A stretch of DNA of 17,217 bases, taken from JBEBXQ01 sp040391535 (lineage in GTDB: Bacteria; Bacteroidota; Bacteroidia; Cytophagales; Spirosomataceae). Positions within the stretch are counted from its first letter, which is position 1, and every line of letters begins with the position of its first letter. The notes below the pieces were generated by a model that saw only the letters and a list, made by a program, of their open reading frames with translations, was not told where the DNA came from and ran no database searches. The DNA lies in assembly GCA_040391535.1 (NCBI GenBank), contig JBEBXQ010000107.1, positions 1 to 17,217 of the forward strand. The letters are read 5' to 3'. Positions 1 through 7,601 of the stretch are shown one piece after another. The position numbers and the translations under genes are program-made.

Positions 1-24
1 AAACAACACGATATAAACATGCCT

Positions 25-444
25 CTAAACCCCCAGCACCCATCTTACATCAAAAGCATCGGTTATCTCAACCAGTTGATGATCATCGTTATGTTCGGCA
101 AAAAGATGCTGCTTATTGAATCCGAGTTTTTTGATAAGTGCCTGTCTGTCACCCTTGCTTTTACAATGCAGAAAAACAGCCAGATAATTTCCGATTATCC
201 TTCCTTCGTTGTGTACCAGGTCCGAACCATAAATAATGACGCTATCGGAAACAAGCGCCCCGCTGACGACAGGCATTTCGGTATACCCCTCCAGTTCCTT
301 TTCAAAAGTTTCAAAATGCAGGGCGCCGCCAAAACAGGACTGGTAATAAGTGAGTGCTTTCCTGCAATTACCGGAAAATGTAATGAAGACTGCACTCACC
401 GATTTACTACAATCATGCGCATTCATAGCCGATAAATTAAGCAT
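25..444 (-). CDS. PhnB-like VOC family protein
   Basis: The 139-residue product looks like a PhnB/3-demethylubiquinone-methyltransferase-like member of the vicinal oxygen chelate (glyoxalase/bleomycin resistance) superfamily. The visible cues are an N-terminal beta strand followed by an ALTYYQSCFGG segment, the usual 'A..FY...FGG' helix of this family, then a VSDSVIIYGSD strand and a C-terminal segment ending FDVRWVLGV, which matches the common '..G..W.I..' end. The substrate cannot be told. It is the last visible gene of a minus-strand operon, and its start overlaps the 3' end of the SRPBCC gene before it by 8 bp. A second in-frame ATG at 426 (MNAHD...) would remove the overlap; neither start has a clear Shine-Dalgarno sequence, so the true N-terminus is uncertain. 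Confidence 0.8.
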   Translation of the reverse strand: MLNLSAMNAHDCSKSVSAVFITFSGNCRKALTYYQSCFGGALHFETFEKELEGYTEMPVVSGALVSDSVIIYGSDLVHNEGRIIGNYLAVFLHCKSKGDRQALIKKLGFNKQHLFAEHNDDHQLVEITDAFDVRWVLGV

Positions 445-886
445 CCGGAATCTCAGGCTCTACCAGCTTTATCAATTTCTCAAGCGACTCCTGCCATCCT
501 AAATAGCACATTTCAACCGGTATTATTGCCGGGATCCCCTCCTGAACCACGTTAAGTTCAGTGCCGCATGAAACCGCTCTGAGCGAAAGGGTTGTTGTCA
601 TTTCTCCGGGTAAACCGGGGTCATCAAACGTATCGGTATATCTGATCAATTCATTGGTTTTGATATCCAGATATGATCCGCCAAAAGAATGCCCGTTTCC
701 GGTGCTGAAATTAATGAACGTCATGTGGAACTTCCCTCCTACCTTAAAATCCATTTGCTGGACAGTACATAAAAAGCCGTAAGGCGGTAGCCAGATTGAA
801 TGGGCCAATGGGTCTGCAAATGCCCGGAATACCTTTTCCGGACTTGCCTTGATGACCCGGTGTAATGAAACTGAATTACTTTCCAT
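437..886 (-). CDS. SRPBCC family protein (AHSA1-like), copy 2
   Basis: A 149-residue START/Bet v1-like (SRPBCC) protein of the AHSA1 (Aha1 C-terminal-like) group. It opens with the typical VSLHRVIKASPEKVFRAFAD pattern (strand, then 'p.e.Vw.a.tdp'), followed by a 'W.pP' turn at HSIWLPPYG, the FKVGGKFHM strand ('GG.f.m') and a C-terminal amphipathic helix GWQESLEKLIKLVE, the usual end of this family ('GW...l..L...l'). Such proteins bind small hydrophobic ligands in a cavity; no ligand can be assigned. It lies 30 bp after the DUF1801 gene and overlaps the VOC gene by 8 bp, so translational coupling is likely. It is the second AHSA1-type protein in this operon and is clearly diverged from the first (1682-2107). 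Confidence 0.88.
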   Translation of the reverse strand: MESNSVSLHRVIKASPEKVFRAFADPLAHSIWLPPYGFLCTVQQMDFKVGGKFHMTFINFSTGNGHSFGGSYLDIKTNELIRYTDTFDDPGLPGEMTTTLSLRAVSCGTELNVVQEGIPAIIPVEMCYLGWQESLEKLIKLVEPEIPDA

Positions 887-916
887 CGTATTAAAATTTA
901 ATTGTTGTTAATTATT

Positions 917-1294
917 TCATTTCGTACTCCCCTTTTCCTCATTCTCCTTTTTTCTGAAGCTGATGATTTTTTTAATCAGTGTTGCCGGCAGCGGTCTGTC
1001 GGTTGGAAACTGAATAACCGATTTACTGGTTTTATACCCCACCAGATCAGCCCTGAAGTGCTCCCAAAACGCTTCACTGTAGGGATGCGACAAAGAGATA
1101 TGCTTCGGAAACGCACAGTAGTATATCAAATAACCACCTTTATATTTAAAGCAGGGAATCTGATAGCTGATACTTTCCGCTGCATCCGGCACCGATTCGT
1201 GAATGATTTTCCGGATGGTTTGCATCCGCGCTAACGATTCTCCGCTAAAAGCCTGGTGATACTGATCAATGTTTTGATAATTCGTCTTAGCCAT
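917..1294 (-). CDS. DUF1801 (YdhG-like) protein
   Basis: A 125-residue protein of the DUF1801/YdhG family, a small alpha/beta fold related to frataxin-like 'iron chaperone' annotations; the biochemical role is poorly known. Family cues are the N-terminal 'I..Y...f......l..ir..I' pattern (NIDQYHQAFSGESLARMQTIRKIIHESVPDA), then ESISYQIPCFKYKGG ('e.i.Y.mP.f...g') and YYCAFPKHISLSHP ('f....hi.lyp'), followed by SKSVIQFPTDRPLPATLIKKII ('kgtirFp...piP..li..iv'). The ATG at 1294 (MAKTN) is chosen because it aligns with the family start and gives an 8-bp overlap with the DoxX-like gene upstream. A longer reading to 1348 would run inside the DoxX-like gene and adds unrelated residues. Confidence 0.88.
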   Translation of the reverse strand: MAKTNYQNIDQYHQAFSGESLARMQTIRKIIHESVPDAAESISYQIPCFKYKGGYLIYYCAFPKHISLSHPYSEAFWEHFRADLVGYKTSKSVIQFPTDRPLPATLIKKIISFRKKENEEKGSTK

Positions 1295-1661
1295 TTGTAT
1301 AGATTTTACGGTTGTACACGTAAGAAACGGCCAGAATACCCAGCACAACCAGAGGCATCAGCATATACCCGATATTCTTATCTACACAGGCGTGGCTGAT
1401 GAATGCAAAGATCAAATTAAAGGTGAGCCCTGCATATGCCCATTCCTTTAGCTTACCGGGTGCTTTAGGATAGGAAATGGCTACTACGCCGAGTACTTTG
1501 GCGATGATGAGCGCATAGGCGAAATAATCGGGATAACCCAGCGGTTTGGTACCCACGGTCGCCTGCTCAGGTGCAAACAGTAACGTACTGAGCGGCATCA
1601 CACCTTCCCAAAGGATAATGAGGGTTGTTGCCACCCAAAAAATGATTTTATTCTTTCTCAC
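1287..1661 (-). CDS. DoxX-like membrane protein
   Basis: A 124-residue integral membrane protein of the DoxX-like family with about four hydrophobic helices, roughly residues 5-30, 44-64, 72-90 and 97-116. The segment LGYPDYFAYALIIAKVLGVVAI matches the family's conserved 'lGyP.y....lg..K.lg...ll' core, and LKEWAYAGLTFNLIFAFISH matches 'lkEWAYaGf.f.l.gA..sh'. The role of small DoxX-like proteins is not established; links to redox or quinone chemistry come from distant members. The start codon is GTG at 1661, 20 bp after the stop of the AHSA1-like gene; no ATG exists in frame before the first conserved helix. Position and spacing place it as the second gene of the 2107-to-25 operon. Confidence 0.85.
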   Translation of the reverse strand: MRKNKIIFWVATTLIILWEGVMPLSTLLFAPEQATVGTKPLGYPDYFAYALIIAKVLGVVAISYPKAPGKLKEWAYAGLTFNLIFAFISHACVDKNIGYMLMPLVVLGILAVSYVYNRKIYTNG

Positions 1662-1681
1662 GTCGATAACTATTAATTGGT

Positions 1682-2107
1682 TTATAAATCACCCGATTCA
1701 ACATATTTCACAAAGTTGTTCAGGATAGCCTGCCATCCCTGTTTCTGAAATTCAGGGTCATTTTCTGTTTCAGCATCAAATGTGGTTTCTATATGGGTCT
1801 GATCATTTTGTGCTGTAAACAAGGTAGTAGCCTTTCTTCCGTCAGGCATGGTGTATGTGATTTCTTTATGTAATTCCACCTGATCATAAATGCCTTCGAA
1901 GTCAAATCCGAAGCTGCCGTCCCGGGCTTCCATCCTGTTCTTAAACCTGCCGCCTGCCCGCAGGTCGTTTTCACTGCTTGGGGTGTGCCAGCCGGGATCA
2001 GCTGTGTTCCATCGGATAATGTCATCCGGTGTATTCCATACCTTCCAAACGTTTTCCACGGGAGCATTTACTGTTGCGTCTACCGTAATTCTTGTTACTT
2101 GTGTCAT
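1682..2107 (-). CDS. SRPBCC family protein (AHSA1-like), copy 1
   Basis: A 141-residue SRPBCC/AHSA1-type protein and the first gene of the minus-strand operon. The N-terminus ITVDATVNAPVENVWKVWNTPDDIIRWN is the classic family opening ('i.v...i.ap...vW...t.pe.i..W'), followed by the 'a.pgW..p....d.r.GG.f..rm.a.dgs..fdF.G.y' block seen at residues 36-75, and the C-terminal GWQAILNNFVKYVES helix. Family members carry a hydrophobic ligand cavity; the ligand is unknown. An exact -7 element lies about 40 bases before the ATG. Its start faces the GlxA-type regulator gene at 2251 across a 143-bp divergent gap, which makes that regulator the natural candidate for controlling this operon (inference). 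Confidence 0.92.
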   Translation of the reverse strand: MTQVTRITVDATVNAPVENVWKVWNTPDDIIRWNTADPGWHTPSSENDLRAGGRFKNRMEARDGSFGFDFEGIYDQVELHKEITYTMPDGRKATTLFTAQNDQTHIETTFDAETENDPEFQKQGWQAILNNFVKYVESGDL

Positions 2108-2142
2108 TGTTGTTCGTTTTTGGTTTATTAAATTTTATAATT

Positions 2143-2150
2143 CAAAATTA
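2143..2150 (-). promoter_or_regulatory. Candidate -7 promoter element of the SRPBCC-DoxX operon
   Basis: On the minus strand this reads TAATTTTG, an exact match to the Bacteroidota -7 consensus TAnnTTTG. It is 36 bases from the ATG at 2107, which fits a leader of about 30 bases. No clear TTTG/TTG -33 element is present at the usual spacing, so only half of the promoter is supported. Confidence 0.4.
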
Positions 2151-2250
2151 CGACAGAGCATAAAATTGCGGCTGTTGTGAAAATGACAATCTTAGGGGTG
2201 GATTATGACAAAACTATTTTTTACCTTGTAGCCTGATACTATATGTTGAT

Positions 2251-3228
2251 ATGCACATCTCTGTCTTTGTACCTGAGTATGGAGTAATTGAGGCTGTAAC
2301 ACCGCCATTCCGGACCTTCCATACCGCCAATGAGTTTTTAACTGCATTCGGCAAAAAGCCTGTTTTTAAAGTTGAGTATGTGGGCCTGCATGAATATGTA
2401 CCCGCTAACAACGGGGAATACATCATAAAAACCGACCGGCTGCTCAAAGATGTGACTGAAACCGACTTACTGATCATACCTCCAACCTTTGGGGATACCG
2501 CCAAAGGAGTTCAGGCCAATGCGGAAGCGATCCCTTATTTTAAGAAGCTGTACGGGAAAGGCGCAAGCCTTGCCAGCTTGTGTATCGGCGCGTTTCTTTT
2601 AGCCGAAACGGGCTTGCTCAATGGTAAAAAATGCTCGACACACTGGGCACATATTAACGAATTTAAAGAAAGGTACCCGGATGTGGAAGTAGAAGACGGA
2701 GCTATTATCACCGAACACGATAATATCTACAGCAGTGGCGGAGCAAGCAGTTTATGGAACCTGATATTGTACCTGGTAGAGAAGTTTGCAGACAGAGAAA
2801 CCGCCATCATGATTTCAAAGTATTTTGCACTGGATATCGGGAGAGACAGCCAATCTCAGTTTGCGATATTCAAAGGGCAGCGGAATCATGGCCATGATGA
2901 TATTCAAAAGGTACAGGATTATATTGAAAAGCACTATTTTGATAAAATATCAATAGAAACACTGGCCAGGTTGATTAATACGGGCCGCAGAACGTTTGAA
3001 CGGAAATTTAAAGAGGCTACCAACAACACGCCCATAGAGTATATACAGCGCGTACGGATAGAAGCCGCTAAAAAGTTCTTTGAAGCATCAAGGAAGAATG
3101 TAACGGAAATCATGTTTGATGTAGGGTACACCGACACGAAAGCATTCCGGGATACTTTTAAAAAGATTACCGGACTTACACCCATCGAGTACAGGAACAA
3201 GTTTGCAAGGATGGCCAATGAAGTGTGA
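2251..3228 (+). CDS. GlxA family transcriptional regulator (DJ-1/PfpI + AraC HTH)
   Basis: A 325-residue two-domain regulator. Residues 1-190 form a DJ-1/PfpI (class I glutamine amidotransferase-like) domain: it starts with a HISVFVPEYGVIEAV strand, has the LLIIPPTFGD strand-turn at 73-82, and carries the 'nucleophile elbow' ASLCIGAFLLAETGLLNG with Cys111, followed by the conserved STHW at 129-132. Residues about 215-318 form an AraC-type double helix-turn-helix, with the second-helix signature VTEIMFDVGYTDTKAFRDTFKKITGLTPIEYR. In this family the N-terminal domain is thought to sense a small ligand rather than act as a protease. The gene is divergent from the SRPBCC-DoxX operon, a common layout for a regulator and its target, although no repeated operator was found in the gap. 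Confidence 0.93.
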   Translation: MHISVFVPEYGVIEAVTPPFRTFHTANEFLTAFGKKPVFKVEYVGLHEYVPANNGEYIIKTDRLLKDVTETDLLIIPPTFGDTAKGVQANAEAIPYFKKLYGKGASLASLCIGAFLLAETGLLNGKKCSTHWAHINEFKERYPDVEVEDGAIITEHDNIYSSGGASSLWNLILYLVEKFADRETAIMISKYFALDIGRDSQSQFAIFKGQRNHGHDDIQKVQDYIEKHYFDKISIETLARLINTGRRTFERKFKEATNNTPIEYIQRVRIEAAKKFFEASRKNVTEIMFDVGYTDTKAFRDTFKKITGLTPIEYRNKFARMANEV

Positions 3229-3699
3229 TGGCTACTGCCTGAGAAGTGTTCAGCTGTCTCCGGATTCTTCAGAAAACTTTAGCACGGGTCTTTAGATTAC
3301 TTCACAAAGGATTTCTATTTCTCAAAACAGAAACATTTATATGAGCCGGGTAAGAAAAGCCGTTACAATGGATTCTTCCCTAAAATATGTGCTTCTGAAT
3401 AGTAATGGCATCATTTAGCCTGTCAGGCAACCTTTCTGGTTACTTCCAATACCATAGATTTGAAGGTTTTCCATGCTCTGTGCTGTCCTCTATGCTAATT
3501 CCTGTCAGCCCGTATCGGGCAGGCGTTTTATGTTTTCTTCCAGCTTCTTCAGTTTTTGTACGCAGCCCCTTTTAGAGCCCACATTAACGGCAACCTGCAG
3601 CAACAGTTCAGGTGGAATGTGCTCTTTTTTAGTTCGTCTGGATAACAGCGAACCGAAATAACAAAGGGACGTATGTACTTTGACAAAAAAACAACGGCA
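3229..3699. other. Gene-poor intergenic stretch with possible coding relic
   Basis: No convincing complete gene lies between the GlxA-type regulator and the serine hydrolase. On the minus strand, codons from about 3672 down to the TGA at 3505-3507 read as an uninterrupted, protein-like string containing SRRTKKEHIPPELLLQVAVN and then a lysine-rich helix (KLKKLEENIKRL). It has no start codon of its own before it runs into the opposite-strand hydrolase gene, and stops follow in all nearby frames. It could be the remnant of a decayed gene or chance. A short plus-strand open frame at 3473-3661 covers the same bases and has low-complexity composition, so it is not called. The rest (3229-3470) shows nothing recognisable. 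Confidence 0.4.
3508..3520. repeat. Short GC-rich hairpin
   Basis: GCCCG-TAT-CGGGC is a perfect 5-bp inverted repeat with a 3-base loop. It sits in the gene-poor gap, at the 3' edge of the possible minus-strand coding relic. It is not followed by a T-run on either strand, so an intrinsic terminator is not well supported. Confidence 0.4.
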
Positions 3700-5580
3700 A
3701 TGAACAAGCGTATAACCTCATTTTCAGTACTGATTTTCACGGTATTATTGTGCAACATGGTGATGGCTCAGCTTCAGTCTGATGATTTTCCAACACCTGC
3801 AATAAACCAATTGCTCAAAAAAATCGATAGTGTCCGGCAGAAAGAACACTTGCCGGGATTGATGATTTCCATCGTAAAAAAGGACAGCATCCTGTTTTCA
3901 GGAGGATTGGGATATGCCGATCTGGAACAAAATATACCTGTTGACAGCACCACGCAATTCCATTTGGCGTCCGTCACAAAATTCTTTGTAGCAATGGGTA
4001 TCCAACAATTAATAGCAGAGGGAAAACTCAACCTCCACGACCGTTTACAGGCCATCGCACCTGAAATCCCCTATACCAATAAATGGGAGTCTACTCATCC
4101 TGTAAGGCTCGTACATATCATGGAGCACACAGCAGGTTTCGAAGATATTACATTGAATAAGATGATCAATATAACCGGGAAGCCTTTAACCGGAATAGAA
4201 GCCATACAAGCCCAGAAAAACTCACTTACTTCCCGCTGGAAACCCGGCGAAATGATGTCATATTCAAATCCGGGATATAATGTCTTAGGATACATCATAG
4301 AGAAAGTTTCCGGCATTCCCTGGGATGAATACATCCGGCAAACGTTGTTTAAACCCTTGGCGATGAACAATACCCTGTTTGATCTGAATGGTGAAAGCCG
4401 GCAGACCTATGCGAAAGGGTATGATTTCAGGAACGGAAGCTATACTTTATTACCACTTTATATACCCAGTAGCAACGGAGCCTCAAGCGCGCTGGTATCG
4501 AATGCATCTGACATGGGCAGATTTATGCATTACCTTCTGAATGGCAGCGATAATTTACTTCATGAGCATGATTTTATTGAGATGGAAAAAGTGCACAGCA
4601 CATTAGCCAGCCGGAACGGGTTACAGACGGGATATGCACTGGGCAACGAATTCTTTCCCAACAACAAGAAAGTGACATTCAGAGGGCATAATGGCAAAGG
4701 TGAAGGCTTTGGCTCCTGGATATTTTTTAACAGGAAGGCTGGTTTGGCATATGCCATTTCCACCAACTGTAATACGAAGCTATGGCCGGTATCCCAGGTT
4801 ATTGAAGATTTTCTGACGGATAATATACAAGCACCAAAAATGATCAGTGTAAAAACAGATAAATCGGAAATGGAACCTATGCTGGGGTATTATCAATTTA
4901 TGAATCCCAAAAGTGAGCGATGGGAGTTCTACAGAAGAATATTCGGAGGAATCAAACTTTTGTCCGTTGACGGGGACAAACTTATTGTCGACAGAGGAAG
5001 TGGACAGATCGATTCCCTGCTGCACATGGGAAACGGTATATTCAGACAGAAAGGTGATATCATCCCTTCTTGTGTTATCGGACATGACAATGAAGGCCGT
5101 CCTTTCTTTCAGGGTTATGGCAATAGCTTTTACAGCAAAACAATGTATCTGCCGATTCTGTTACAAAAGATCCCCATTTACCTCGGATTGATTGCTGCCC
5201 TGTTGTCTATCCTCTACACGGTTACCGGTATACTTTTAGCCTTATTTAAAAAAATAAAAATAAGAGATCTTTGCTTAGTACTTTTGCCTTCCCTCGGCAT
5301 TGTCGGTTTTCTGATTTCCTATCGTCTTTTGGGAGTAACAGATGCTATCAGCAAAGAACTGTTTGCTTCCGTCAATACCACAAGTATCACTATTTTCGCA
5401 GGTATGCTTTTTTTCGGGGTGAGCGTTATATTAGCAGCGTATTTATTGTATAGGCGCTGGCCGCAAATAGCCAGCAAATGGATCAGGTTTCTGCTGGCTT
5501 TTAATATCCTGTTTTTGTTTTATCTGGCCGTGTTACTGTCAATCCACGGATGGATTGGGGTACCTGTCTGGAACATGTAA
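3700..5580 (+). CDS. Serine hydrolase (class C beta-lactamase-like) with C-terminal membrane domain
   Basis: A 626-residue secreted or membrane-tethered serine hydrolase of the beta-lactamase/transpeptidase-like family (PF00144 type). Residues 1-24 are a signal peptide (MNKRITSFSVLIFTVLLCNM, then VMAQ). Catalytic motifs are visible: S91-V-T-K94 (SxxK), HTAG at 143-146, Y188-S-N190 (YxN) and H330-N-G332 in the position of the third (KTG/HxG) motif. Residues about 385-490 form a beta-rich accessory region starting with LGYYQF, and the last ~130 residues hold about four hydrophobic helices. Substrate is unknown; relatives are esterases, peptidases or penicillin-binding-like enzymes, so beta-lactam hydrolysis should not be assumed. 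The ATG at 3700 is preferred over 3673 because it starts exactly at a clean signal peptide; a TACTTTG promoter-like sequence also overlaps the longer start. Confidence 0.92.
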   Translation: MNKRITSFSVLIFTVLLCNMVMAQLQSDDFPTPAINQLLKKIDSVRQKEHLPGLMISIVKKDSILFSGGLGYADLEQNIPVDSTTQFHLASVTKFFVAMGIQQLIAEGKLNLHDRLQAIAPEIPYTNKWESTHPVRLVHIMEHTAGFEDITLNKMINITGKPLTGIEAIQAQKNSLTSRWKPGEMMSYSNPGYNVLGYIIEKVSGIPWDEYIRQTLFKPLAMNNTLFDLNGESRQTYAKGYDFRNGSYTLLPLYIPSSNGASSALVSNASDMGRFMHYLLNGSDNLLHEHDFIEMEKVHSTLASRNGLQTGYALGNEFFPNNKKVTFRGHNGKGEGFGSWIFFNRKAGLAYAISTNCNTKLWPVSQVIEDFLTDNIQAPKMISVKTDKSEMEPMLGYYQFMNPKSERWEFYRRIFGGIKLLSVDGDKLIVDRGSGQIDSLLHMGNGIFRQKGDIIPSCVIGHDNEGRPFFQGYGNSFYSKTMYLPILLQKIPIYLGLIAALLSILYTVTGILLALFKKIKIRDLCLVLLPSLGIVGFLISYRLLGVTDAISKELFASVNTTSITIFAGMLFFGVSVILAAYLLYRRWPQIASKWIRFLLAFNILFLFYLAVLLSIHGWIGVPVWNM

Positions 5581-5604
5581 ATCAGAAATTTCCGGCAAAT
5601 ACAG

Positions 5605-5612
5605 TAAATTTG
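5605..5612 (+). promoter_or_regulatory. Candidate -7 promoter element of the membrane AraC gene
   Basis: TAAATTTG is an exact match to TAnnTTTG, 21 bases before the ATG at 5633 and after the stop of the serine hydrolase gene. It supports the downstream start at 5633 over the longer reading from 5555, which would run back through this element. No good -33 element is visible. Confidence 0.4.
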
Positions 5613-5632
5613 GGAACAGCGTAAATTATCTG

Positions 5633-6745
5633 ATGTCCGACATAAATCTATTAGCCATTTTTTATGCATTTTCCGGAGGAGCGTTATGGCTGCTCGGGTC
5701 GCTATCTTTCCTCGGTGTCAATCGGGTAAACACCCGGGCCGACCGATGGCTCGGAGCATTCTATTTCATTTCAGGCTGTATATTTACCCGGGTTTTCCTG
5801 GAGGAATTTAACGTTGGGAGCGGGTTGCTCCTGCATCTGCTCGAACTACCGGCATGGGCAATATTGCCCTGTCTTTATATGGCGATAAACTATTTTATAA
5901 CGCCTTCTGCAACCAGAAAAGACTGGCACCTGCATTTCGTACCTTTCCTGCTTTTCCTTATATTTTCTCTGGTCTACCTGATACCAAATCTCTTTAATGA
6001 GGAAACCTATTTGCCCGAATTACCACCATGGATAAAGTTTATTGTCCGGTATTTTTTCTTTGGCCAGATGATTTACTATTGGATTATTTGTTTCTCTCTG
6101 CTCCGTCGTCACCGGAAGAATTTAAAAATGGTGGCTTCGTTTACAGAAAAAATAGATCTGGAATGGCTGCGATATCTATTGATTTCGGTGTTATTTCTTA
6201 TTCTTATCCGTATACTGAGCGTAGCTGTCATTCACGTAACGTATTATTCCCCTATCCTGTATTTTTTGGGGATCATCCTTTTGGCATATTCAACACTTAC
6301 TCAAAAATCAATTTACGCTATCGAAACCTATCATCCGGCAGAAAAAGATGAAACCGCCCCCAAAAAAGCATTAAATGAACGGCTTACCACTGAACAGGTT
6401 GAAAAACTCAAACATATAGTCATGCGGAAAACGCTTGATCAAAAACTATATCTTGACCCCGGCCTGACACTTTCAGTACTTTCAGATAAAACAGGTATCA
6501 ATACACATGAACTTTCCTACGTCATTAATAATGGACTTGGTAAGAACTTTTATCAGTTTATAAATGAGTTACGGACTGAGGAAGCAAAATCACTGCTGTT
6601 ATCCGAGGACATCAGGCATTCAGATATGCTCAGTGTTGCCATCAGAGCGGGTTTTAACTCCAAAACTACATTTTATACTACCTTTAAAAAAGCAACTAAC
6701 CTTACTCCTAAAGAGTACATTAAAGCAAATTCAAAGAGTACCTGA
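5633..6745 (+). CDS. Membrane-anchored AraC family transcriptional regulator
   Basis: A 370-residue protein with an N-terminal membrane region and a C-terminal DNA-binding domain. Residues 1-225 hold about seven hydrophobic helices (near 6-28, 39-55, 67-88, 98-119, 136-157, 179-200 and 207-224), a layout common among Bacteroidota AraC regulators. Residues about 255-365 form the AraC HTH domain, with LTLSVLSDKTGINTHELSYVINN as the first helix-turn-helix and the signature VAIRAGFNSKTTFYTTFKKATNLTPKEYI at the end. Family logic suggests it senses a signal in or at the membrane and acts on nearby genes. It lies 52 bp after the serine hydrolase and 78 bp before the secreted repeat protein, its most likely targets (inference). 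The start at 5633 is chosen because the first helix begins there and a promoter-like box lies just upstream. Confidence 0.93.
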   Translation: MSDINLLAIFYAFSGGALWLLGSLSFLGVNRVNTRADRWLGAFYFISGCIFTRVFLEEFNVGSGLLLHLLELPAWAILPCLYMAINYFITPSATRKDWHLHFVPFLLFLIFSLVYLIPNLFNEETYLPELPPWIKFIVRYFFFGQMIYYWIICFSLLRRHRKNLKMVASFTEKIDLEWLRYLLISVLFLILIRILSVAVIHVTYYSPILYFLGIILLAYSTLTQKSIYAIETYHPAEKDETAPKKALNERLTTEQVEKLKHIVMRKTLDQKLYLDPGLTLSVLSDKTGINTHELSYVINNGLGKNFYQFINELRTEEAKSLLLSEDIRHSDMLSVAIRAGFNSKTTFYTTFKKATNLTPKEYIKANSKST

Positions 6746-6823
6746 CCGCAATGCTGTTCATTTGCATCCATCCGGACTTCTGCTGACAGCTAAAGAGGTA
6801 TCATTGCATCATAAAAAAAATCT

Positions 6824-7522
6824 ATGAAAACAATGAACTCATTCAGGTTTGCAATTATCCCAAAAATCCTTGTGATTACAGGAAGTGTTTTATTCGGAAA
6901 CGCATCTCATTCAACAAATTGTTTCGCCCGGAATGTGCCTGTTCATACAGGTGCTGTTATGCAAGGCGGAAGCCAACCATCTGATACAGTAGCTTTGGAT
7001 CAGCTGTCAGGATATTACCAGCTTCCCGGCAAGGTGACTTTTATTGAGTTTCAGCTAAAAGATAATGTCCTTTTCGCCAAACAATTATGGGATAACAAAG
7101 AATATCAGCTTATCCGGATCAATGAAACGAGCTTTGAAACAAAAGAGGAAGGCCATAAAATCGAATTCATGAAAGACAGTTCAGGTCAGTTTAACAATGC
7201 GAAGATTCTGGGGAGGATAATGATCACAAAAGTTGATTTTGATCCGGGAAAAATCATCGCGTTATCTGCAGATCGCCTCAAACAACTTGAAGGAATTTAC
7301 ATGTCCAGGGATAATAACGATCTCCGTATAAACATTCAATCTACAGCCACAGGATTGACCGTAAAACAAATGTGGGACAATAAAAATATTCTTTTTGCAC
7401 CCCGATCAGCAACTTTTTTTCTGAATGATGACGATACCTTCCCCCTTACATTTATACAGAATCATGGTTTGGTCACACAGGTTATTTGTTTTGAAAGTGA
7501 TGTATGGATAAAAGTAAAATAG
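6824..7522 (+). CDS. Secreted protein with two tandem hydrolase-accessory-like repeats
   Basis: A 232-residue protein of no certain family. Residues 1 to about 36 look like a signal peptide ending near NCFA. The rest is two similar beta-rich repeats of about 85 residues: repeat 1 (from ~60) begins LSGYYQLPG and contains KQLWDNKEYQLIRINETSFE; repeat 2 (from ~155) begins LEGIYMSRD and contains KQMWDNKNILFAPRSATFF. The shared pattern is 'L.G.Y...........l........KQ.WDNK......R.....F'. This resembles the lipocalin-like accessory domains (DUF3471 and relatives) found at the C-terminus of beta-lactamase-like serine hydrolases, here without a catalytic domain. The hydrolase two genes upstream also has an LGYYQF-starting region of this kind. 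It may act outside the cytoplasm, perhaps as a binding partner (inference). An ATG at 6833 is an alternative start. Confidence 0.8.
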   Translation: MKTMNSFRFAIIPKILVITGSVLFGNASHSTNCFARNVPVHTGAVMQGGSQPSDTVALDQLSGYYQLPGKVTFIEFQLKDNVLFAKQLWDNKEYQLIRINETSFETKEEGHKIEFMKDSSGQFNNAKILGRIMITKVDFDPGKIIALSADRLKQLEGIYMSRDNNDLRINIQSTATGLTVKQMWDNKNILFAPRSATFFLNDDDTFPLTFIQNHGLVTQVICFESDVWIKVK

Positions 7523-7537
7523 GCGGTTGTGAGCTAA

Positions 7538-7576
7538 CGGATTTGGGAGATTGAATATATCAGTCTCCCAAATCCG
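7538..7576 (+). terminator. 13-bp perfect inverted repeat, probable terminator
   Basis: CGGATTTGGGAGA (7538-7550) and TCTCCCAAATCCG (7564-7576) are perfect inverted repeats with a 13-base loop. The element starts 15 bases after the stop of the secreted repeat protein gene and closes the serine hydrolase block. It has no T-run after it, so it is either a U-tract-less terminator or an mRNA 3'-end stabiliser. Confidence 0.6.
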
Positions 7577-7601
7577 ATACGCACCAGAGATATTCAGTGG
7601 T

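Noticed and set aside
2108..2250. Operator for the GlxA-type regulator
   Set aside because: No convincing inverted or direct repeat was found in the divergent gap, so no site is called.
3473..3661. Small plus-strand ORF before the serine hydrolase
   Set aside because: The product is rich in serine, cysteine and phenylalanine without order, and no start signals are seen.
3700..5580. Antibiotic resistance beta-lactamase
   Set aside because: The family is broad, the protein is far longer than AmpC and membrane-anchored, and motifs alone do not show beta-lactam hydrolysis.
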